DNA of 51,383 bases from RGIG3528 sp963649295 (lineage in GTDB: Bacteria > Bacillota > Clostridia > Lachnospirales > Lachnospiraceae). The notes under the pieces are model-generated. The model did no database searches and was not told the DNA's origin. It saw only the letters and a list, made by a program, of their open reading frames with translations. Made by a program: the position numbers and the translations under genes. The stretch is from contig CAVJHK010000011.1 of the NCBI GenBank assembly GCA_963649295.1, positions 1-51,383 on the forward strand, given 5' to 3'. Shown one piece after another: positions 24,842-32,226 of the stretch (within the stretch, counting starts at the first letter, position 1; each line of letters begins with the position of its first letter).

Positions 24842-25256
24842 ACAATCTTCCCTTCTTCAGATTTTTTTATAATTACAAAAGCCTCGCTTCGCAATTTCGT
24901 TGTTTGATTTTTTTATTTACCGGAATACAACGAGTCCGGTCGCGTGCATTAAATACTTCATCCCGCAAAACGCTTTTGCTGTATAAAGCCGAAATTTCCT
25001 ATGCAATAAAATTCAGGAGTGCGAAATGTACTCCTGAATTTTATGTCCCATTCTTAAAGAATTAATGATGTTTCTGTGAAGAAACTGTGTTCGGGCTTTT
25101 TGAAAGTCCAAAAGTACATGGCCTCAAGACGAACAAAACAAAGATAATAAAAAATCCTTTGACTATTTGAATTTCAATGTGCAAAGCTGTATAAAGAAGA
25201 TTGTATACCGATCCGGATGCCATACGTAGCGTATCAACGTTTTTTAAACATTTTTC
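24842..25256. other. intergenic region without a recognisable gene
   Basis: About 415 bp of AT-rich DNA. The only strong signal is a 15-bp perfect inverted repeat (25006-25020 with 25030-25044). No frame with a ribosome binding site was seen. Confidence 0.6.
25006..25044. terminator. 15-bp perfect inverted repeat
   Basis: ATAAAATTCAGGAGT (25006-25020), a 9-nt loop, and its exact complement (25030-25044). A-runs and T-runs are at the stem base, so it could act as a bidirectional terminator or be a REP-like element. No gene ends nearby to explain a terminator. Confidence 0.4.
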
Positions 25257-25285
25257 TTGTTTTAATTTTCATCGAATGCTATAAT
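25257..25285 (+). promoter_or_regulatory. promoter leading into the 95-bp repeat array
   Basis: TTGTTT (25257-25262), 17-bp spacer, TATAAT (25280-25285) preceded by TGC. Transcription would begin inside the first repeat and carry the array as a leader RNA of about 300 nt before the ATPase gene. Confidence 0.55.
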
Positions 25286-25558
25286 ATACCTTATCGGAAG
25301 TTGATTTTTAACTTCCGATAAAAGAACCACGAAGTGGTTCGATAATCGATTATAGGAAGTTGATTTTTACTTCCTATAATATACCTTATCGGAAGTTGAT
25401 TTTTAACTTCCGATAAAAGAACCACGAAGTGGTTCGATAATCGATTATAGGAAGTTGATTTTTACTTCCTATAATATACCTTATCGGAAGTTGATTTTTA
25501 ACTTCCGATAAAAGAACCACGAAGTGGTTCGATAATCGATTATAGGAAGTCGTTTTTA
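25281..25558. repeat. three tandem 95-bp units, each with three hairpins
   Basis: Units start at 25281, 25376 and 25471; the third diverges near its end. Each contains TTATCGGAAGTT with its complement around a 7-nt loop (25291-25321 in unit 1), GAACCAC-GAA-GTGGTTC (25324-25340), the palindrome ATAATCGATTAT, and ATTATAGGAAGT with its complement around an 8-nt loop (25349-25380). The array sits directly upstream of the ATPase gene. A diverged copy occurs at 1712-1775. Confidence 0.92.
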
Positions 25559-25593
25559 TTACTTATAATGTTGTCAAAAGAAAGGCAATAATC

Positions 25594-26724
25594 ATGAAAT
25601 TATTACACATAAAAGCCAATAACTTTAAAAACTGTAAGGATTTTTTTGAGATTAATTTCGTATCTAAATCAAAAAAAACCGGTGAAGATAAAGAATATGA
25701 GCTGCTGGAAATTGCGGATGGCCTTCACGTCTGCAACACACTTGCATTTGCGGGAAAAAATGCGTCCGGAAAGACCACTGCCGTTGAATTGTTGGACGCA
25801 TGCTATTCCATTCTTGGAACTTTTCGACTTGAAAACAAAAACTATAGTTACGAAAACGTAGAGTTGTTAATGGATTTTTATCATGAGGGCTTTATTTATC
25901 GATACAAAACAATTTTGCAAAACGGAGACAGCATTGCTTCCAAAGCTACCTTTACAAATCAGGAACTTTACAGAAAAAAGTACTATAAGAGCAAGATAAA
26001 AGACATTTACGGCGATTCCGATTTTTCTGTCATAAAAATTGCCGGAGAACTTCCGGAAGACACTTCCGTTCTCTTCTTTATTCTTAAAAAGAAGACTACG
26101 AAAGCCATCTATTTTGACAGCTACGGAAACGGACCGGACACTTATCGTCTGATTTTCGCAGCCATAAAAGATTTTAATATAAATCCCGGTCTGCTCACAA
26201 AGGTAATTTCCATATTTGATGAAAATATAAGCAATCTGCAAATGCTGGACGATCACAACTTCAAATTAACATTTTCAGGAAAAGAAAAGATTGTTTCCGA
26301 CAAAGAACTGATTTACATGTTGTCAAGCGGAACCACCAAGGGTATACTCCTTTACTTATTGATGATTGCCTCCCTCGAACAAGGCTTTGACCTAATAGTC
26401 GATGAAATAGAAAATCATTTTCATAAAACTCTGGTTGAAAATATGATCAGCCTTTATAAAGACAAATCGGTTAATAAAAACAATGCCACACTCATATTCA
26501 CAACACATTATTGTGAGCTCCTGGATCTTTTCAACAGACAGGACAACATCTACATTGCCAAGTCTGACGGCAAAGTCTTCTTAACAAATATGTATGAGGG
26601 CTTTAATATAAGGCCGGAGCTGCTAAAGAGCAGACAGTTTTATAACAATGTTTTTCAAACAGCCGTTGATTACAATGCGCTGATGCAACTTAAAAAGGAG
26701 CTGAAAGCACGGAAAAACTCCTAA
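25594..26724 (+). CDS. AAA15/OLD-type ATPase of a putative defence pair
   Basis: A 376-aa ATPase related to the SMC/RecF-like AAA proteins found in abortive-infection modules. Walker A is GKNASGKTT (residues 54-62), a signature-like LSSGTTKGILL lies near 240, Walker B is IVDEIENHFHK (Glu271 catalytic), and the switch His is in FTTHYCELL near 305. There is no fused nuclease; the partner gene follows by 2 bp. AAAGG precedes the ATG. ATPase plus TOPRIM pairs occur in AbiL, PARIS and RloAB-like systems; I cannot place this pair in one of them by eye. Confidence 0.82.
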   Translation: MKLLHIKANNFKNCKDFFEINFVSKSKKTGEDKEYELLEIADGLHVCNTLAFAGKNASGKTTAVELLDACYSILGTFRLENKNYSYENVELLMDFYHEGFIYRYKTILQNGDSIASKATFTNQELYRKKYYKSKIKDIYGDSDFSVIKIAGELPEDTSVLFFILKKKTTKAIYFDSYGNGPDTYRLIFAAIKDFNINPGLLTKVISIFDENISNLQMLDDHNFKLTFSGKEKIVSDKELIYMLSSGTTKGILLYLLMIASLEQGFDLIVDEIENHFHKTLVENMISLYKDKSVNKNNATLIFTTHYCELLDLFNRQDNIYIAKSDGKVFLTNMYEGFNIRPELLKSRQFYNNVFQTAVDYNALMQLKKELKARKNS

Positions 26725-26726
26725 TT

Positions 26727-27245
26727 ATGTGTGAAGGTCCAAATGAACGGGAAATTATAAATATACTCCTTCACAATAATTGCCTTAAATTTACAGAAGA
26801 TGATTTAATAGGATTAACTCCTTACCACGCAAGGCAAATAAAAACCTCGGCTCAGGTAAGAACCGAACTCAACATTTATCCGGGACGAGTAAAAATTCTT
26901 CGGATCGGTGATAAGCAAAGCGATACGTTTTTTATTCCCACAGAATACACAAATAAAATTTCATCTGTGGAGAAATACTGCACAAAGCCGGAACTTGAAA
27001 TGCTTTTGATTCTTGCAGAAGAAAAGGAAAAGGATTACGAAAAAATAAAATCCACCACAAAACCCAAGGATTTTGCCAAAAAACACATTGTCTGCGGCAA
27101 AAGAAAATACGACAACAGCACATCCTTTTACACAGAATACTTCGGCAATAATCCCGATCTTCTTGTAAAATCCTTAAAGAAATATCATAAGCACAATGGT
27201 TCTCACAGCAAAGACGAACATTACTTGGATGAACTGTTAAAATAG
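26727..27245 (+). CDS. small TOPRIM/RloB-like protein partnered with the ATPase
   Basis: At least 172 aa. The opening MCEGPNERE fits the first TOPRIM Glu motif, and RIGDKQSDTFFIP near 59-71 supplies the Asp pair. TKPELEMLLILAEE near 87 resembles the motif after the acidic pair in RloB-like proteins. No ribosome binding site is placed for the ATG at 26727. AAAAAGGAG lies at 26692-26700, and the upstream in-frame codons read as a plausible first strand (KLLI before MCEG), so the true start may be a non-ATG codon or produced by coupling to the ATPase gene. The predicted activity is nuclease or toxin triggered through the ATPase. Confidence 0.65.
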   Translation: MCEGPNEREIINILLHNNCLKFTEDDLIGLTPYHARQIKTSAQVRTELNIYPGRVKILRIGDKQSDTFFIPTEYTNKISSVEKYCTKPELEMLLILAEEKEKDYEKIKSTTKPKDFAKKHIVCGKRKYDNSTSFYTEYFGNNPDLLVKSLKKYHKHNGSHSKDEHYLDELLK

Positions 27246-27256
27246 TACATCCCCCC

Positions 27257-28444
27257 CTAAAACACATCCTTTACCTTCATAATCGCCTTCAATCGATCAC
27301 ATACCGTATTATTTTCAAGCTCCTCTATATCTATTACCGCAATTCCGAGCTGGGACGCACGGTGACGCGCAAGCGCATTGCAATGCTCCGTTGTGACAAC
27401 ACATGCCTTTGCGCCCTTGCCGCCGAACCTGTCCTTCAAAACCGCAAGCTCGTTTAAGGCAACCGTTTTTATGTCACACGTTTTGCAGCTTACAAAAAGA
27501 GGCACCACTCCTCTTGCGCATACAACGTCAATTTCGTTGCTTATGCCCCTTTCACCGAGAGTATAATCCCAATTCACGACGGCAGAATTTATTACATCGT
27601 TAAAAATTCCGCTCGAAACGCACATCTTATACATATAAAGCTCCAGCACACTTCCCACATCCCTGAGCCACATTCTTACCCTGTGGTCGAGGAATTTGAA
27701 GCTCACATTTTTGCCATCAGCAATATCAAGATTCTTTATAAATCCGATTTTTTGAAGATCGTAAAAAAATCCCGCATTACACGGAACGCGACCGTTTTTT
27801 TCAGTTTTTTGATAAAAATCACCACTCACAGAAAGTGCGGCATTGTCATTCTTTTCGCCCTTCGAAATTTTTTGGATAAAAGCAATCTGGTTTGCCCAGT
27901 CCTTTTTGTATTTAAGAAAAATATCAAAAAAAGGCTCTAACTTACACATATAATGCTTTAATTTTGAATTGTCCACTCTCCCTTCCGACATCACTCCGCC
28001 GGTCATCATAAAAAAATCGGAAACATTGTAGGAAAGCGTGCATTGCGTCCCATTCGCAAAATCCGCATGATTTATGTCATAAAAGCAATTCTTTTTACGG
28101 GAATATGTAAATATCGGAGAATCCGTTTCGGCAGAAAACATTCCCGCAGCAATTAAAGCCGCATCCGTACCGCCTGTCACCTCAAGCGCAAGATCGGGAT
28201 ATTTCTCTCTCGCCTTTCGTAATTGCTGCAGAATTTTGTCTGTCTTATAAAAACTGATTTCCGCAAATTCTATATCGGGAAAATAACCTCTGTGCTCAAA
28301 AAAACGTTTGAGTATGGCAAGCTTTGTCTTGTCCTCGGCAATTTCCGGCGGGCACATATAAATAATATGCTTTGGCTTAAAGGTTTCGGGACCGATCACG
28401 TTTTCCGTCGCTCTTTCTCCGTACAATTTAATAAGCGTGTTCAT
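27257..28444 (-). CDS. CARF-domain nuclease, Card1/Can2 (DUF1887) type
   Basis: A 395-aa protein. The N-terminal Rossmann-like CARF domain contains IIYMCPPE near 28 and LEVTGGTDAALIAAG (residues 87-101), the ligand-binding signature of cyclic oligoadenylate receptors. The C-terminal PD-(D/E)XK-like domain has SNEIDVV (Asp306) and LFVSCKT (Lys321). The position two before Lys is Ser319 rather than Glu, so the metal site is altered or uses Glu304. Relatives act as DNA/RNA nucleases switched on by cA4 from type III CRISPR complexes. No CRISPR array or Cas10 is present in the window. It converges on the TOPRIM gene with 11 bp between them. Confidence 0.85.
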   Translation of the reverse strand: MNTLIKLYGERATENVIGPETFKPKHIIYMCPPEIAEDKTKLAILKRFFEHRGYFPDIEFAEISFYKTDKILQQLRKAREKYPDLALEVTGGTDAALIAAGMFSAETDSPIFTYSRKKNCFYDINHADFANGTQCTLSYNVSDFFMMTGGVMSEGRVDNSKLKHYMCKLEPFFDIFLKYKKDWANQIAFIQKISKGEKNDNAALSVSGDFYQKTEKNGRVPCNAGFFYDLQKIGFIKNLDIADGKNVSFKFLDHRVRMWLRDVGSVLELYMYKMCVSSGIFNDVINSAVVNWDYTLGERGISNEIDVVCARGVVPLFVSCKTCDIKTVALNELAVLKDRFGGKGAKACVVTTEHCNALARHRASQLGIAVIDIEELENNTVCDRLKAIMKVKDVF

Positions 28445-28495
28445 TTTTATTTCTCCAGGCTTTTATGGTAGGATTATGATTTTTTAATTCCTGTA

Positions 28496-30202
28496 TCAGT
28501 TTGACGTTTTCTCCCGGCTCTTATAATAAGCTTCCATTTTCTCGCGGCTCTTTATATATACTTCTTTTAATTTCGGATCAAAATGCGTTCCCATGGAATC
28601 AAGCATAATTTTGTCCGCTTCCTCAAAGCTTAAGGCCTCTTTGTAACATCTCTTTGACACAAGCACGTCATACACGTCCGCAATGGCCATAATACGCGAT
28701 TCGAGCGGAATTGCATTACCCTCTATGCCTGTGGGATAACCTGTGCCGTCATATTTTTCATGATGATATCTTGCGACATTTACCGCAAGATTAACAAAGT
28801 TGTCATCTTCAACTCCGCGCAAAAGTTTTTCCACAATCTCTGCGCTCTTTGTGGCATGCTGCTTCATGATTTCGTATTCTTCGTCCGTAAATCCTCCCGG
28901 TTTGTTAAGAATTGCATCCGGTACGGCAATTTTTCCAAGGTCATGCATTGGAGCCGCCTTTATGAGATTCTCGCAAAACTCATCCGACAAATCATATAAG
29001 TGATTTCCCTTTATCGTATCAAGCAAAATCGCAACAACGTCGCTTGTACGCTTAATATGACCGCCGGTCGCATTGTCACGGTTTTCAACCATATCCGCAA
29101 TGCCGAGCACTGTTTTGTTTTGGATTTCCTTGATACGTCCAACCTGCTCCTTAACCGTCTTTTTGAGGTCGTCGTTGTACTCTTCCATGAGCTTTTGATA
29201 TTTTACGCTGTCAGTGCAATCGGCAAGCTCGATAAAAAAGCCCGCATTTGTACCGCGTCCGAAACGCGTGATTGTAGCATTGTAAAAGCGGCCGTTTTCT
29301 TCGATTTTACGTTCCGAAAACTTTGAGGGATTAAGATTAAAATCATCTATAAATTCCGCAAACACGCGTGTTTTTGGATTTGTTCCGATATTTTCATCTA
29401 TTTTTATGCCTGTAAGCTCAGGAAAATAATTTGCGGCGACCGGGCTGCATCCGAGGAGATGCGCATTTATATCAAGCATCAAATAGCCCTTTACGGGATC
29501 GTTGCTCGATTTTTCGTAAATTGCGTCTTCGATATTGTATAATTCAAGATTGTATTGAAAAAGAAGTATTATTATTCCGTCAAAAACATAGATAACGGGC
29601 GTGATTTCGATATAGGGATTTATGACTCTGCCGCATATAAAGCATATAACGGTCACCGTTTCCATAACAATCAAAATGCCGAGGTACTTTTTGGTAACAC
29701 GCCGCATAATCACAGCTGCGGTCATAACAACTATTTCCGCAATCACGCTTCCCACAAGAAGAATATAAAAAAATGTATGTCCCCATGCATAATCTTTTCC
29801 GAGCACGGTCGTTCCGTTTACGCTTAAAATAAAAGTTTCCCTGTAATACCACTTTGTTTTTCCGACAAGAAGAACAAGCAGATAAACAAACGAAGAATAA
29901 GCAAAAATAAGATATTTAATAAAGTTTTTTATTTTGAAGTTGCACAAAGAACAGCAAAACATAAGCATAAGCGGTGGCATAAAGCAGCCTCCCGTATAGC
30001 TTATGCAATTTGCGAGAATCGCCCGGTCAAGATTTGTACTTTCGGCAAGAAGCAGATAGCCGAGATTTGACACCGCAAGAATAATGACGACGGTCTTTAA
30101 ATATAGCATCGATTTTCGGTTTTTGTCCTTGGCAAGGAAAATTATGGCAATAAAGCATGAAATTAATGTGCTGATCAAATAATACAGTTTCATAGTCCCC
30201 AT
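28496..30202 (-). CDS. membrane-bound PAS/HD-GYP protein, probable cyclic-di-GMP phosphodiesterase
   Basis: A 568-aa protein. Residues 1-225 hold seven to eight membrane helices like the HisKN-7TM sensor region, followed by a PAS-like domain (about 240-330), a short coiled coil, and an HD-GYP domain (about 360-560). HDLGKIAVPD, HHEKYDGTGYPTGIEG and IADVYDVLVSKRCYK are all present, so the metal site and GYP motif look intact. Degradation of cyclic di-GMP is the expected activity. Two starts are possible (30202 or 30193); neither has a strong ribosome binding site. A 10-residue duplication (YKSREK) ends the protein. It lies 51 bp upstream of the CARF gene on the same strand. Confidence 0.88.
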   Translation of the reverse strand: MGTMKLYYLISTLISCFIAIIFLAKDKNRKSMLYLKTVVIILAVSNLGYLLLAESTNLDRAILANCISYTGGCFMPPLMLMFCCSLCNFKIKNFIKYLIFAYSSFVYLLVLLVGKTKWYYRETFILSVNGTTVLGKDYAWGHTFFYILLVGSVIAEIVVMTAAVIMRRVTKKYLGILIVMETVTVICFICGRVINPYIEITPVIYVFDGIIILLFQYNLELYNIEDAIYEKSSNDPVKGYLMLDINAHLLGCSPVAANYFPELTGIKIDENIGTNPKTRVFAEFIDDFNLNPSKFSERKIEENGRFYNATITRFGRGTNAGFFIELADCTDSVKYQKLMEEYNDDLKKTVKEQVGRIKEIQNKTVLGIADMVENRDNATGGHIKRTSDVVAILLDTIKGNHLYDLSDEFCENLIKAAPMHDLGKIAVPDAILNKPGGFTDEEYEIMKQHATKSAEIVEKLLRGVEDDNFVNLAVNVARYHHEKYDGTGYPTGIEGNAIPLESRIMAIADVYDVLVSKRCYKEALSFEEADKIMLDSMGTHFDPKLKEVYIKSREKMEAYYKSREKTSN

Positions 30203-30360
30203 GTCCGTTTCAAATGTAATTTCAAAATTTTTTGCAGTACATAAATTTATACGCGATTATTTCAACTCAATGTTAACATAAGACATTTGCGATATCAAGC
30301 CTGCGGCGATTAATTTAAATATCTTTATCCTCATACCGCAAATGCCCGGATATCACCGCA

Positions 30361-30409
30361 CAAAAATACCGGCCTTAAAGAAAAATTTTTTCCAAAAAAA
30401 GCCGGTATT
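30361..30409 (-). terminator. terminator of the hydCBA operon
   Basis: AATACCGGC (30365-30373) and GCCGGTATT (30401-30409) form a 9-bp stem around a 27-nt AT-rich loop; on the minus strand five T follow. It lies 37 bp past the hydA stop. Confidence 0.75.
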
Positions 30410-30445
30410 CTCTGCACTTAAGATTTAATCAATTCAATAACCCGC

Positions 30446-32212
30446 TTAATTAAATCTTACCCTGTTCTTATTATATGTCGTATGAAGCAGTTCATGTGCC
30501 TTGTGCGAATTCGGTGCGCCGAGGAAATCGTCATAAAGCTGCTTCACCTGAGGATTGTTGTGCGACTGGCGAAGAACCTGTCTCTCGTCCTCCGAGTAAA
30601 GTGCCTTTGCACGTTTTTCCTTATAAGTGTCAAGGATATCGATATCCTCGTTCGGAAGAAGGTTGGGACGGACATAAGACTGACCGCCGCCGTTTACGCA
30701 TCCGCCCGGACAGCACATGATTTCGATGAACGTATAAGGCGATGTTCCGCGTCTGATATCGTCCAAGATAGGCTTTGCGTTCTTCATGCCGCTTGCGACG
30801 CAAACCTTTATTTCCATGCCGTTTAAGTTAAACGTTGCTTCCTTTACGCCTTCAAAGCCGCGCACTTCATTAAATGCAACGGGGCCGTATTCCTCACCGC
30901 AAAGCGTATAATATGCTGTACGGAGAGCGGCTTCCATAACGCCGCCTGTGACACCAAAGATTACACCGGCACCCGTGTATGTTCCGACAAGATCCTTATC
31001 AAATTCCTCATCCGGCAAACGTAAGAAATTGATGCCCGAGCGCTTGATAAGGTCGCCGAGCTCTCTTGTTGTGAGAACCGCATCAACATCCTTAAGTCCG
31101 TTTGTACTAAGCTCCGGACGCTCCTTTTCATACTTCTTTGCCGTGCAGGGCATAATCGAAACAACAAAGATATCCTTGGGATCGATGTTGTTCTTTTCGG
31201 CATAATATGTCTTTATGATTGCGCCTTCCATCTCGTGAGGAGACTTGCATGACGAAAGGTTGTCAAGGCAGTCGGGATAATAATATTCGGCATAATTTAC
31301 CCATCCCGGCGAGCATGACGTGATCATCGGAAGCTTGCCGCCGTTTTTGATACGGGAAAGAAGCTCGGTTGCTTCTTCCATAATCGTAAGATCTGCGCCG
31401 AAATCGGTGTCATAAACCTTTTCAAAGCCGAGACGGCGAAGAGCCGCAACCATCTTGCCCGTAACAGGAGTGCCTACCTTCATTCCGAATTCTTCACCGA
31501 GCGACGCACGCACTGCGGGAGCGGTTTGCACAATTACATGCTTGCCTGCCTTCATTGCCGCATCAACCTTTGCTATTTCGCTCTTTTCCATAAGAGCGCC
31601 TGTCGGACATACGGATACGCACTGTCCGCAAAGAAGACACGGTGAATCCTCAAACGAGCGGTTGCCTGCCGGTGCAACGATTGTCGAAAAGCCTCTGTTT
31701 TCAAATCCCAAAATTCCGTTTCCGTGTGCGCTCTTGCATCTTTCGACACATCTTCCGCAAAGGATGCACTTTGAAGTGTCACGGATGATTGACGGAGTAA
31801 CCTGATCTATTGTTGTGGGGGTTTTTGTTCCTTCAAAGGCATTTTCTCTTGCGCCCGTCTGATGCGCCACATAAAGCAGCTCACAGTTGCCGTTCTTTGC
31901 GCATTGCTGGCAGTTTTTGTTGTGGTTTGAAAGAAGAAGTTCAACGGAAGTTCTTCTTGCTTCAACCGCCTTGGGAGAAGAAATCTTTATTTCCATCCCT
32001 TCCGCAACGGGATAAACACACGATGCCACAAGCCCTCTTGCACCTGTTGCCTCAACAAGGCATACACGGCATGAGCCCGTCGAACATTCACCATGGTTAA
32101 ATGTACAAAGGCTCGGAATGTCATAGCCGCATCTGCGTGCAGCTTCAAGTATGGTAAGCCCGGCTTCCACTTGGTAGGGCTGACCTTCGATTTTTATATT
32201 TATAAGTGCCAT
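30446..32212 (-). CDS. hydA: electron-bifurcating [FeFe] hydrogenase, catalytic subunit
   Basis: A 588-aa subunit of the HydABC complex, which couples NADH and reduced ferredoxin oxidation to H2 formation. The N-terminal [2Fe-2S] domain uses Cys36, 48, 51 and 65. His97, Cys101, 104 and 110 bind the His-ligated cluster. Two [4Fe-4S] motifs lie at 149-159 and 192-202. The H-cluster domain has ITSCSPGW near 300, IMPCTAKKYE, and MCCPGGCVNGGGQ. The SCSP form of the first motif, with NLSSCKSP soon after, is also what I recall from NADH-linked clostridial enzymes, so I read it as a lineage variant. It is the last gene of hydCBA, 14 bp after hydB. Confidence 0.95.
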   Translation of the reverse strand: MALINIKIEGQPYQVEAGLTILEAARRCGYDIPSLCTFNHGECSTGSCRVCLVEATGARGLVASCVYPVAEGMEIKISSPKAVEARRTSVELLLSNHNKNCQQCAKNGNCELLYVAHQTGARENAFEGTKTPTTIDQVTPSIIRDTSKCILCGRCVERCKSAHGNGILGFENRGFSTIVAPAGNRSFEDSPCLLCGQCVSVCPTGALMEKSEIAKVDAAMKAGKHVIVQTAPAVRASLGEEFGMKVGTPVTGKMVAALRRLGFEKVYDTDFGADLTIMEEATELLSRIKNGGKLPMITSCSPGWVNYAEYYYPDCLDNLSSCKSPHEMEGAIIKTYYAEKNNIDPKDIFVVSIMPCTAKKYEKERPELSTNGLKDVDAVLTTRELGDLIKRSGINFLRLPDEEFDKDLVGTYTGAGVIFGVTGGVMEAALRTAYYTLCGEEYGPVAFNEVRGFEGVKEATFNLNGMEIKVCVASGMKNAKPILDDIRRGTSPYTFIEIMCCPGGCVNGGGQSYVRPNLLPNEDIDILDTYKEKRAKALYSEDERQVLRQSHNNPQVKQLYDDFLGAPNSHKAHELLHTTYNKNRVRFN

Positions 32213-32226
32213 ATTTTTCCTCCCTA

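Noticed and set aside
25281..25558. Possible CRISPR array beside the CARF gene
   Set aside because: The 95-bp units are whole-unit duplications without variable spacers; each unit contains several hairpins.
26690..26724. Programmed -1 frameshift between the ATPase and TOPRIM genes as the main explanation
   Set aside because: No classical slippery heptamer in the right frame was found; kept only as an alternative in the start-codon finding.
27250..27257. C7 tract between the convergent TOPRIM and CARF genes as a phase-variation site
   Set aside because: It lies after both stop codons and not within a promoter or reading frame, so slippage would have no obvious effect.
31290..31330. Loss of an H-cluster ligand in hydA (SCSP instead of SCCP)
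   Set aside because: The same variant, together with NLSSCKSP, is what I recall from NADH-linked trimeric hydrogenases, and the other motifs are intact, so I do not call it a defect.
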